A model generated the notes under the pieces. That model made no database searches, was not told where the DNA came from, and worked only from the letters and a program-made list of their open reading frames with translations. Both the position numbers and the translations under genes were made by a program. DNA of 64,000 nucleotides, taken from Alphaproteobacteria bacterium (lineage in GTDB: Bacteria > Pseudomonadota > Alphaproteobacteria > Kiloniellales > DSM-21159). Position 1 is the stretch's first letter. Each line of letters opens with the position of its first letter. This document shows positions 30,808 through 38,749 of the stretch, piece after piece. The stretch spans positions 1 to 64,000 of the forward strand of contig JAUILQ010000023.1 of NCBI GenBank assembly GCA_030433005.1. Direction: 5' to 3'.

Positions 30808-31160
30808 TTATAACCTGGCCCGTTGGGGCGATAGCGCTACGCGCAAGATGTGCGTGGTATGACCACGCCATCTTCTCGGGCCGCATCCGCGACCCTCGGC
30901 AAAGGGGCGTGCCGCCCCTTGTGCAATCCCCTGCCTGTGGCCCCTTGCGAGGCCATCGGAACGTTCCGCCGTCCCATCCCGGCCAGCGTTCGGCCGCTGG
31001 ACCACCAACCGCACCCGCGCCGCCTGATCATGCTACCCCTTGGGCGTCGAGCCTGGAGCCGAGCCGATGGTCCGCTGTATCCACTTTGCGCTATGACGGC
31101 TAGCATCTTTCTGATCGATGGCGTGCGTACTTCTGCTCGACTCCACCGCCAACATCCTCG
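30808..31160. other. Non-coding stretch between the resolvase and the argonaute operon
   Basis: 353 bp of GC-rich sequence sits between AT-richer cargo. It holds a hairpin AAGGGGCG-TGC-CGCCCCTT (30902-30920) and no reading frame with coding character. It looks like a remnant or a structured leader. A promoter for the downstream operon must lie here or just after, but no clear one was found. Confidence 0.4.
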
Positions 31161-31421
31161 TTGTGGATATCGCCACATTTCGCCGGTCGAGTGCTGCGCC
31201 AAGCATCTGAAACTGCTACGCTTCATTCTAAAAGTGAGTCGTGTCCCTTGTACGCCGTTGAAATTGAAGAAACTCTTTCCGCCCGTGCCGACCAGCAATT
31301 CGAAGCAGCGGGAAACTCGTTCGCTTTCTTGGAACGGGTCGAGCGAATCAAAGAAGGAAGTATCACGAGCTACGGGTATGTTCTGAAGGACACCACGCTT
31401 GTAGAAGGGCAGGTTGGATGA
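31161..31421 (+). CDS. Possible small ORF heading the argonaute operon
   Basis: 86 codons. Only the C-terminal half has coding-like composition (YAVEIEETLSARADQQFEAA then GNSFAFLERVERIKEGS), so the true start may be a TTG near 31251, or this may be the 3' remnant of a lost gene. Its stop overlaps the start of a 33-codon ORF (ATGATGA), which in turn touches the SMEK-APAZ start. No family is recognised. Confidence 0.35.
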   Translation: MWISPHFAGRVLRQASETATLHSKSESCPLYAVEIEETLSARADQQFEAAGNSFAFLERVERIKEGSITSYGYVLKDTTLVEGQVG

Positions 31422-31519
31422 TGAAAGCTACATCTAACCAAAATGGGATTTCGACGTACGTTATACCCAACTTGTCACAACCAAATAGTCAATCCGAAAA
31501 GGCGGAGAATTTCGATTGA
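31418..31519 (+). CDS. Possible 33-residue leader ORF before SMEK-APAZ
   Basis: An ORF of 33 codons (starting MMKATSNQNG, ending SEKAENFD) overlaps the previous stop by ATGA. Its own TGA overlaps the TTG start of the SMEK-APAZ gene (TTGA). It may only serve translational coupling, since the effector starts with a weak TTG. There is no evidence of a function for the peptide. Confidence 0.3.
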   Translation: MMKATSNQNGISTYVIPNLSQPNSQSEKAENFD

Positions 31520-32964
31520 AGCACGCCGAGTTAATCAATCAGTTCCGTGAGGAAATTGCCCAGCTAGCGCACGAGGTCCAGTCCTCTGTTGCGATGGGAC
31601 ATTTCGACATCAACAAAATCTGTGAAGATGTCGTTCGCGGGCTGTTTCGGGAGCTCTACGGGTTCGATCAGCTCCGAAACCTAAATGAAGACGAGAAACA
31701 AAACTTCCCTGGGATCGATCTTGCCGACGATGACGCACGCGTCGCAATTCAGGTCACATCCGACAAGTCTCTGGATAAAGTTAAGGACACTCTGAGGAAG
31801 GTTATTAATCACGATCTCCATGAAAAATACGACCGCGTTATCATCTACAATCTGACAACGAAACAAACCTCCTACTCGGAAAGTGCCATTGCCGGAATTT
31901 GTGGCGAAAATCTGAGGTTTGATGTCCGTTCGGATATCCTTGATTCAAGAGACTTATCGACCAGGGCAGCTAGCGCAGAGCCGCAGAAACTAAAAGCCGC
32001 GCTCGATGTATTGCTCGCCTATACACGGGGGGTTGAAGTTGGTCTGGCCGATGAGGACTTTGACCCGCCGAGCGATCCGAAGGAAGTACTCGGAACAAAC
32101 CTTGTGGAAATCTACTTCCCGCCCAAACTCTTCATCGCAGAAATCCTACCCGAGGTTCTCAAGAGCAAGAAAGGACGCAACGTCAAGAACCACAGGAAAG
32201 GCGTCAAAGATTTTAGCCGCGAGTGCGGTCAGGGCATCCCATCCGATTTTGAAGCAAGCGGTGGCCGCCTAATCACATTCCATGACCTGGATTCTCATGA
32301 TTGCCCGTTCCGATATTTAATTGACGAAGGAACTGTCGAAGAATTTGCGCCGATCGAATACTACCAAATCGATGAGGATCATGAGCGCATTTTCAAATCT
32401 TTGTTGCGCTTCATGCTTCAGCAGAAGCTCTTCAAGCAAGACGTGATGTGGCAGCACCATGAGGGGAAGTTCATTTTTCTCCCCCGCAACCCCACGCAGA
32501 AAAAGCGCACGGAACAATGGACCGGGCAAAAGATATCCTCTCGCATGGTTTTCGAACGCAAGTTCAAAACTGCTAATAGGGACGAGGTGCTTTCGACACG
32601 CCATCTCGCCTTTAGCGTCGATTTTCTTCGTGCGGATGACGGTTGGTATGTCGCGCTTACGCCAGACTGGTTTTTCAGCTATGGCGACGACTATCGTCGT
32701 TCGTTCTATGGCGACAAATTGCTCAGCGGCTTGAAGCGAATGGAGAAGAACCGGTCGGTCTACGACCAGTTCCGATTTCTTGCGTCCTGGCTCGAAAGCA
32801 TCGATCGGGAAGACCTGTTCTCCGAAGAAACATCGAATGTCCCCACGATCAGCTTTGCGTCGCCACTGAAGTTGGCAGGTGGTCGTTCCCTCGACGAACA
32901 GCTCTGGGAACCACTGCATGATCCGGCTGAAGATCAGTTGCAGGAAAGGCTCGGCTTGTTATGA
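31516..32964 (+). CDS. SMEK-APAZ fusion protein, putative effector of a short argonaute system
   Basis: 482 residues from a TTG start. Residues ~1-165 resemble the SMEK domain: SSVAMGHFDINKICEDVV, LRNLNEDEKQNFPGIDLADD, ARVAIQVTSDKSLDKVKDTL, YDRVIIYNLTTKQ. The D68 / Q79-V-T pattern suggests a divergent PD-(D/E)XK nuclease fold. Residues ~195-480 have the features of an APAZ domain, the N-PAZ-like partner of short argonautes: SSRMVFERKF, STRHLAFSVDF (RHLAF 362-366), GWYVALTPDWFFSYGDD, then KRMEKNRSVYDQF. The stop overlaps the argonaute start by ATGA. By analogy with SIR2-, TIR- and DUF4365-APAZ proteins, it should bind the argonaute and act once a target is sensed. Nuclease activity is inference. 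Confidence 0.82.
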   Translation: MKHAELINQFREEIAQLAHEVQSSVAMGHFDINKICEDVVRGLFRELYGFDQLRNLNEDEKQNFPGIDLADDDARVAIQVTSDKSLDKVKDTLRKVINHDLHEKYDRVIIYNLTTKQTSYSESAIAGICGENLRFDVRSDILDSRDLSTRAASAEPQKLKAALDVLLAYTRGVEVGLADEDFDPPSDPKEVLGTNLVEIYFPPKLFIAEILPEVLKSKKGRNVKNHRKGVKDFSRECGQGIPSDFEASGGRLITFHDLDSHDCPFRYLIDEGTVEEFAPIEYYQIDEDHERIFKSLLRFMLQQKLFKQDVMWQHHEGKFIFLPRNPTQKKRTEQWTGQKISSRMVFERKFKTANRDEVLSTRHLAFSVDFLRADDGWYVALTPDWFFSYGDDYRRSFYGDKLLSGLKRMEKNRSVYDQFRFLASWLESIDREDLFSEETSNVPTISFASPLKLAGGRSLDEQLWEPLHDPAEDQLQERLGLL

Positions 32965-34379
32965 AGCTTGAATTCCTCACTGAACCTCGCCTTATCTTTG
33001 CGAACGGAGAGCATATTTGCCCCAGGCGCGGCATATCCGCCTACGGTGTCTTTGATCAGACCCAGGAGACAAGGCGCAGCGAAATCTATGTCGGCGGAGT
33101 TGGATCTTCTGAGTGCATGGAAATGTTAGGAAGCTGGCTCGATAGATGCAAAGCGGGGATAGATGCTCCAAAGGACGCCAAGCAAGAAAATCTGAAACTG
33201 CCCTTTTGCGGATTTTCTCAGGAGGGCGGCTTTGGAGCTGACATCAGGTTCTCAAGCGACCTCGCCAGGCCATTAAAGAACTCCGACATCGCAGAAGTGA
33301 TATCGATAAGGTCAGGGTCAGAGCGCATTCAGGCCGCGATCGACCTCTATTACGAGAACATCAAGTTCCTCGCGCAGAACCGACATGTTGATGTGATCGT
33401 CTGCGTTATGCCCGAGAAACTCTACAAGGTAATTTCGACGGAGGAAGCTTCAGGCGAAGAAAATCTCGAAGAATCGAACGCGAAAGAAGAGCTGAATTTT
33501 CGACGCGCGCTCAAGGCACGGTCGATGTCACTCGGAAAGCCGTTGCAACTCATCCGGCAAGTCAATCTCGACCCCACTAAGTCTGCCGGGCAACAGGACG
33601 ACGCCACGAAAGCATGGAATTTTTGCACTGCTCTTTACTACAAATCCGGCCCGACAATTCCATGGAAGCTTGAGCAGGAAAGTTCCCGAGTTACCTCATG
33701 CGCGGTTGGAATTGCGTTCTATCGCAGCCGCGACAAGCAAACCCTCTGCACCAGCCTCGCACAGATATTCGATGAGCTCGGAAACGGTCTGATCCTGCGA
33801 GGAACGCCCGTGCAAATCGACAAGGATGACCGCGTGCCGAGGCTAACCGCACAGCAGTCCCACGACCTCATTAAGGCGGCGCTGAATGAATACAGGGTCG
33901 CGCTCCGGAATTTTCCGGCGCGCGTGGTGGTCCATAAATCGTCGAATTTTACACCTGAAGAGATCGAAGGGATTGAGAGCGCTGCAGGCGCGCTTCGCAT
34001 TGACGCCGTCGATTTTGTCACCATCCTCGATTCAAAGCTGAGGCTATTTCGGGACGGGAACTACCCTCCGTTCAGAGGAACTCTGGCGCGCTTAGGTGAT
34101 AGCCGGATGCTTCTCTATTCGAGAGGTTCGGTCTGGTATTACCAAACCTATCCGGGAATGTATGTCCCGCAGCCTATCGAGCTCCGAGTCGTCAAATCGG
34201 AAGAGTCCCCGATGCTGATTGCGCGCGAGGTTTTGGGGCTAACGAAAATGAATTGGAATAACACGCAGTTTGACGGGAAGTATCCGGTCACTCTCGGATG
34301 CGCTCGAAAGGTCGGAGAGATCATGAAGTATCTGAACGATTCTGATACCCCGCAAATCCGCTACGGCTATTACATGTAG
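32961..34379 (+). CDS. Short prokaryotic Argonaute (MID-PIWI, catalytically inactive)
   Basis: 472 residues, the size of a short pAgo with only MID and PIWI. The MID region (~105-235) contains NIKFLAQNRHVDVIVCVMPE, KPLQLIRQ (193-200) and WNFCTALYYKSGPTIPW (219-235), typical of 5'-end guide binding. In PIWI the first catalytic Asp position reads VGIAF (249-253) and the second region reads VVHKSSNF, so the catalytic tetrad is lost, as in other short pAgos. The protein ends in the family-typical RYGYYM. It should bind a guide and complementary target and signal to the SMEK-APAZ partner, with which it overlaps by 4 bp. Confidence 0.85.
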   Translation: MKLEFLTEPRLIFANGEHICPRRGISAYGVFDQTQETRRSEIYVGGVGSSECMEMLGSWLDRCKAGIDAPKDAKQENLKLPFCGFSQEGGFGADIRFSSDLARPLKNSDIAEVISIRSGSERIQAAIDLYYENIKFLAQNRHVDVIVCVMPEKLYKVISTEEASGEENLEESNAKEELNFRRALKARSMSLGKPLQLIRQVNLDPTKSAGQQDDATKAWNFCTALYYKSGPTIPWKLEQESSRVTSCAVGIAFYRSRDKQTLCTSLAQIFDELGNGLILRGTPVQIDKDDRVPRLTAQQSHDLIKAALNEYRVALRNFPARVVVHKSSNFTPEEIEGIESAAGALRIDAVDFVTILDSKLRLFRDGNYPPFRGTLARLGDSRMLLYSRGSVWYYQTYPGMYVPQPIELRVVKSEESPMLIAREVLGLTKMNWNNTQFDGKYPVTLGCARKVGEIMKYLNDSDTPQIRYGYYM

Positions 34380-34432
34380 TCAGCCTTGATGCTCCGGTTC
34401 CTTTTAGCACCAGATAGAGAGGCCTCTGAGCG

Positions 34433-35356
34433 ATGACGGACGACCAGCCAGACCCCAAGGTCGCCGTAAAAGCGGTAATGGCGGGGGCCACACCGGAGCG
34501 CAAGGACGAACTGGCCGAATTGTGGGCTCGCTACGACCCTGCTGTCCAACTCGCCCAGACGCCGGGCGAGATAACGCTTAATGCAACGAAAGACCGGATA
34601 GAGATTGATCCGAGGACGATGGATGTATTTTGGCTAATCGGTTTCAGCGGATGGCGGGCTATCGAAAGTTATTCACCCCACGTAATCCTTTCCGCAGCGA
34701 CCAACCAGAAACTCGCTGATTTGTTCGATTGCGATCACGGGCTGGACGAGGCTGAACGATCTTATAGAGAGCGCTTGGCCGCCGCGCAGGCCCTAATTAA
34801 AGCAGGCGATACAGAATCGGTCGCATGGCCGACTGACATTCCCCGACCGAATTGCGACCGGAGCGCGCTAAACGATCCCCAATATAAGGTGGCCTTCGAC
34901 CTCACAACGCTGGCTGTTGCGTATACGCTGTTTCATGAATTCCGTCATGTGATGCTCGATGCCGATGACGAACGCCACAACGACCTCCGGGAAGAGGAAC
35001 TTTCCTGTGATGTTTGGGCGCGCGAGTTCATGACGGCGAGACTTGAAGCCTATGGAGATCAGCACAGTCACAGCTACCAAAAGGTCTTACGCAAGCGTTC
35101 GATGGGCTTGGTTCTCGCTTCGCTCATTCTGCATGAAATCACTCCATTCTATGAGCATGGCGGAAGCTTCGCGTATTTTTCGGTTGGTGATCGCTTGCGC
35201 GCTATTTTGAGTAACACAAACCTCTCGGATAATGATCACTTCTGGACGTTCGCTGCTTCCATGCTGGTTGGCATTTATCGGCAAAAGCGTATACCGATCG
35301 AGACGGAACCGACGAGCGCGAGATTGCTCGCTGAGTATCTTTTCTCGAAGCTCTAA
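34433..35356 (+). CDS. Lit-like (U49 family) zinc metallopeptidase
   Basis: 307 residues. The zinc motif HEFRH (168-172, in AVAYTLFHEFRHVMLDADDE) is followed by EEELSCDVWAREFM, the arrangement of U49/Lit-type peptidases. E. coli Lit cleaves EF-Tu on phage T4 infection and causes abortive infection. The gene starts 53 bp after the argonaute stop on the same strand, so it may share the transcript or be a separate defence gene. The substrate is unknown. The C-terminal half is helical. A general domesticated zinc peptidase is the alternative. Confidence 0.72.
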   Translation: MTDDQPDPKVAVKAVMAGATPERKDELAELWARYDPAVQLAQTPGEITLNATKDRIEIDPRTMDVFWLIGFSGWRAIESYSPHVILSAATNQKLADLFDCDHGLDEAERSYRERLAAAQALIKAGDTESVAWPTDIPRPNCDRSALNDPQYKVAFDLTTLAVAYTLFHEFRHVMLDADDERHNDLREEELSCDVWAREFMTARLEAYGDQHSHSYQKVLRKRSMGLVLASLILHEITPFYEHGGSFAYFSVGDRLRAILSNTNLSDNDHFWTFAASMLVGIYRQKRIPIETEPTSARLLAEYLFSKL

Positions 35357-35435
35357 CCCTAGATGGCGTTATAGCCAGCCAACAAAAACTTTCAGAACGT
35401 AGATCATTAAGACTATCAGCCAACAGGCGCACGTT

Positions 35436-36395
35436 TCACTGCACCTTTTCCAGAACCCAATCGGCGAGACCGGTCCTAAGCGTCATGTCTGCTACCTTCG
35501 GTCCGGTCCAGACAAAGATGTCGGGGTGATCGCTTCGCAAATCACACTTGGCCGTGTGACACACAAAGAACATCTGCTTGTAACCGCTATTTGCCTCAAA
35601 GCCTGCTTCGTAATCGCTTAGCGTTTTCTGATTGGCCTGGGATTTGACCTGCGCGAAAGAGCGTTCGCCCGTAACAGGGTTTTCGAGCTCGAACTCAATC
35701 ATCTTCTGGCTTCCGCCAACACGGGAAATCCGGGGCCAGCCGGAGCGCTGGAAGATCAGATCAATGAGTGTCTCGAAATCCTTCCAGTAAAGCCGGTCAA
35801 TAACCTGTTCAAGGCTTTGAACGAGCGCTTCACGGCATCCAAGCGCGTCTTTGACCTTCGGGTCCATCTCATCGTTGATTATCCGCAGAACAGCGTCAGC
35901 ACTATCGATGTTGCAGATCGTTCCCCGAAAGCCGGACGCCGTTTTTGTCACATAGCCGGGCAGAGAGCGCATATGTAAAGCGCGGCCATTGATGTTTGTA
36001 TTCTGCCAGGAGCCAATACACGTCCGGTAGCGGGAGGGACCGAGCCGTTCCGGCGCGATGGTCTGCCAATCGGGATCTAGGCACATCGTGACGGCAGTGT
36101 CCGCGTAACACCACCACAGATCGCCGTCTATGAACGTAATCCATAAACAACTCTCGGGCTGCTCGTAGAAGTCTCTCACTTGCCGCATATGATTGCTGGA
36201 AACGAAGGCTTTGTGCCCCGCATCCAGAAAGTATTGCTGAATCGCGTCCCAATCTCCCTCGCGGCAGGCCTCGTCCGATGCTTCGTGGTAGCCGAGATAG
36301 AGACGACCTTCTTCGAGTGCCTGTTTCTCGTAGCCCCCGCCGCCGCCAAGCTTGATGAAGCGCACCGCGCTCGCTTTGATTTTATCTGCCGTCAT
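35436..36395 (-). CDS. Predicted restriction endonuclease-like protein (PD-(D/E)XK)
   Basis: 319 residues. The N-terminal ~165 residues (AVRFIKLGGGGGYEKQALEE, GRLYLGYHEA ... LWITFIDGDLWWCYAD) resemble an EVE/PUA-like specificity domain. Residues ~200-290 form an Mrr-like nuclease core: DFETLIDLIFQRSGW, then IEFELENPVTGERSFAQVKS, where QVK supplies the (D/E)XK Lys. An acidic Glu stands where Asp is usual. The start overlaps the stop of the upstream gene (ATGA at 36392-36395). It is probably a DNA-targeting, possibly modification-dependent nuclease; this is inferred, not shown. Confidence 0.68.
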   Translation of the reverse strand: MTADKIKASAVRFIKLGGGGGYEKQALEEGRLYLGYHEASDEACREGDWDAIQQYFLDAGHKAFVSSNHMRQVRDFYEQPESCLWITFIDGDLWWCYADTAVTMCLDPDWQTIAPERLGPSRYRTCIGSWQNTNINGRALHMRSLPGYVTKTASGFRGTICNIDSADAVLRIINDEMDPKVKDALGCREALVQSLEQVIDRLYWKDFETLIDLIFQRSGWPRISRVGGSQKMIEFELENPVTGERSFAQVKSQANQKTLSDYEAGFEANSGYKQMFFVCHTAKCDLRSDHPDIFVWTGPKVADMTLRTGLADWVLEKVQ

Positions 36396-36976
36396 GATGC
36401 CCTCAGCATTCGTTTGAGGGCTCGCAGGGCATAGCCTTTGTTCCCGACTTCTTCGCGAACCTCGCGGACATCAATGCCATAGACGACATGGCCCCGCAGC
36501 GTTGTGGCGAACGAAGCCCAGAACTTCCATTGTCCGCCATCATCAGGAGCGGGCAGCTTGTCCGTGTCCCGGTGGCCAGCAAAGCACAGCGCTCTCGGGT
36601 TCTTCGAGCTGCGAAAGACGTTAAGCCGCTGCCAGTCATGGCGACGATAGCGCGTGCCTTTGGCAAAAACCGCCGAAGCGATCGTCACGTTCTGTTTTTC
36701 GATTTCGTAGCCCTGAGCTTCCATGACCTGCCTGACCATATGGCCGATCATCTGCTTCACCCTGTCATCGAGAATTTCCTCGCCAGACTCGTTCCCGAAC
36801 TCCGCTAACAGCGCTTCTTCGATGCCTGCCACTGCCGGATTGCCGAGATCGGTCGCCGTATCCATACGGGTCACGATGTCGGGCCGGTTCAAGAAGGACC
36901 AGAGCTTCTTGCCGAGCGGCGATTCCGCGAGGCTCTTGAAGTTCCCCGGATCATATTCGCCCATCTGCTTTTTCAT
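36392..36976 (-). CDS. Hypothetical partner of the predicted restriction nuclease
   Basis: 194 residues with no recognised domain. The N-terminal ~90 residues are helical (LAESPLGKKLWSFLNRPDIV ... DDRVKQMIGHMVRQVMEAQG). The C-terminal part has a basic segment (GTRYRRHDWQRLNVFRSSKN) and AGHRDTDKLPAP, which recall DNA-binding or nuclease-associated proteins. A 4-bp overlap with the nuclease gene indicates one operon and a joint function. Confidence 0.65.
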   Translation of the reverse strand: MKKQMGEYDPGNFKSLAESPLGKKLWSFLNRPDIVTRMDTATDLGNPAVAGIEEALLAEFGNESGEEILDDRVKQMIGHMVRQVMEAQGYEIEKQNVTIASAVFAKGTRYRRHDWQRLNVFRSSKNPRALCFAGHRDTDKLPAPDDGGQWKFWASFATTLRGHVVYGIDVREVREEVGNKGYALRALKRMLRAS

Positions 36977-37098
36977 GATCTTCCCAATCGATTGACATCG
37001 CGCCGCAGAGACGCATCAAAATCATACAGTGTAAAAATACACGGCATAAAACTTGGAGTCAATCGGATTGGATCAAAACTCCAAAATTGCGGCGTTGG

Positions 37099-37839
37099 TC
37101 AGGACTTATCCTCATTCACCGCCAGCTCATTCAAATGAACCGTATCAATCGACATGAAGGCAGGGGGAATTGGGCTATGCCAGTAGGCTTGCTGGAAATC
37201 CCTAACCGCACCGTCTTTGCCTGCGATCTGGTGCCGCCGCTGACGCCCCGCCGTATGCACGATCAGATCAGCGACTTCGAGGCCCGGCTCCATATGTTCC
37301 TTCGCCATGAAACAGCCTTCGACTTCGAGAAGCTGTCCCGCACCGTTCACTAGATTCATATTGGCCAGATCGAAATCCCGTTCGACCAGCTTGTCTCCGC
37401 GACCGGATGCCTCGAAAACCAATGCGACATCTGTTGCATCTTCATAAGTGGCGACAAGTCGCCGGATGAAGTTGATCGTCACCAACGAGATGGCACGATG
37501 TCCGTCCACGCCCTCGGGGAGCTCCGTCCTGGAGTCACTCATCGTCGCGAAGCGCCAGAACGGCTGCTTCAGAAACCTGTTGATCCCCGTGATCTGGACT
37601 TTTGTCGGCCTCGATTGCTCGAAATCCGTTGCGTGGAAGGGTTTGTTCGCTCCGCCCAGCCGTTCCCGCTTTAGCCTGCGCCACGGCTTCTTGATTAGTT
37701 TGCGATAGTCCCGCCCCATGACCGCACAACCGCCGCGTCCAAAAGTCGGATTCTTCGGATCGCTATAATCTTCGTTGCCCGTCTCATCGATAAAAACGAG
37801 CAGCGTCTGTGCAGATGGGACGATGGTGTCATTAGCCAT
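37099..37839 (-). CDS. DUF3800 domain protein
   Basis: 246 residues. LLVFIDETGNEDYSDP at the N-terminus, the central ALVFEASGRGDKLVERDF and the late GLEVADLIVHTAGRQRRHQ are the conserved acidic positions of DUF3800, predicted to have an RNase H-like fold. Such proteins are common in mobile elements and defence islands, but their activity is not established. It is a single gene, transcribed towards the restriction-like pair. Confidence 0.82.
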   Translation of the reverse strand: MANDTIVPSAQTLLVFIDETGNEDYSDPKNPTFGRGGCAVMGRDYRKLIKKPWRRLKRERLGGANKPFHATDFEQSRPTKVQITGINRFLKQPFWRFATMSDSRTELPEGVDGHRAISLVTINFIRRLVATYEDATDVALVFEASGRGDKLVERDFDLANMNLVNGAGQLLEVEGCFMAKEHMEPGLEVADLIVHTAGRQRRHQIAGKDGAVRDFQQAYWHSPIPPAFMSIDTVHLNELAVNEDKS

Positions 37840-38229
37840 TACAACTAAGATGATATCGTAGAATTCTATTTCTGGCCGTAGCGGCGAGACGTTTCTCCCA
37901 AGGTTTATGGCGCGTCCGGCTATCGCCAGACCGGGCTCTCATGAACCGAGCCCACCAAAGGTGGTCTCGGCCCTTCGGGTTACGATCCCTCGCGCAGCAT
38001 AGGGTCAGCCTACGGCTGACAGCCTCTTTCCTATAGAGGGACCTGCGGCCCCATCGCCGTCAAGGCCAAGCCCTTGGGGCGCAATTCGGGGAACCGTGGC
38101 TCGGTCCGCTTCGCGTCCCTGCGCCCGCACCATCCCCCGATTTGCGGCCTTGACCGCCTCCCCCCGCTCATTGGCGCGGGCCTAGTCCGGTTGCATGCGC
38201 AACCGCTAGTCCAAGAAGGAGACAGGCCC
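37840..38229. other. Structured leader region upstream of ardA
   Basis: 390 bp without a credible gene. It holds a stem-loop CCGAGCCCACC-AAA-GGTGGTCTCGG (37946-37970, one mismatch), another, GTCAGCC-TAC-GGCTGAC (38004-38020), and further GC-rich inverted repeats. The density of hairpins next to an antirestriction gene and a relaxase recalls the leading regions of conjugative elements, where single-strand promoters drive early genes. That role is a hypothesis. Confidence 0.45.
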
Positions 38230-38733
38230 ATGACCACGCTTTACGCACAGCCCTATGACATCACCGCTACCGGTTTCTATTTCGAGACCGCCGAGGAGTT
38301 TGCCGCCCGTGCTGCCAAGGCCGTTAACGATTTCGGTCAGCCGGTCGAGGAGTTCGAAATCCAGTTCATCGACGGCGAGGCGATTGACGCCGCACTCGCT
38401 GAAGCCATTGGCCTCAGCCAGGCCAATTTCAGCGCTTACCTCGATTGCAGGGGCCGCTGGGAGGACTGGGAGAAGAACCGCATCATCATAGCGGTCGAGG
38501 AATGCGGGCACGATTTCGATCCCGACTGCGACCCCGACCTTCTCGGCGTGGAAATCTATAGCTGCGAAAGCCTGCGCGACCTGGCAGAGCAATTTGTCGA
38601 TGACGGGGTGTTCGGGGACATCCCCGAGCCTCTACAACATTACATCGACTTTGACGCCATCGCCCGCGATCTGGCCATGGACTACGCAGAAGCCACCATC
38701 GCCGGCGAGCGGCTGGTCTACCGCTGTGCGTGA
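38230..38733 (+). CDS. ardA: Antirestriction protein ArdA
   Basis: 167 residues from the ATG at 38230, behind AGAAGGAGACAGGCCC. It is strongly acidic, with the ArdA pattern: TLYAQPYDITATGFYFETAE, EFEIQFIDGE, LGVEIYSCESLRDLAEQFVD, PEPLQHYIDFDAIARDLAMD. ArdA mimics B-form DNA and blocks type I restriction enzymes as the element enters a new host. Its place beside the relaxase genes suits early expression after transfer. In-frame codons further upstream lie in the structured leader. Confidence 0.93.
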   Translation: MTTLYAQPYDITATGFYFETAEEFAARAAKAVNDFGQPVEEFEIQFIDGEAIDAALAEAIGLSQANFSAYLDCRGRWEDWEKNRIIIAVEECGHDFDPDCDPDLLGVEIYSCESLRDLAEQFVDDGVFGDIPEPLQHYIDFDAIARDLAMDYAEATIAGERLVYRCA

Positions 38734-38749
38734 TATCGAGAGCGGCCCA

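Noticed and set aside
30850..31386. A 178-codon ORF after the resolvase
   Set aside because: The composition is Pro/Arg/Ser-rich without domain features, it overlaps a hairpin and the coding-like small ORF in another frame, and it has no convincing ribosome binding site.
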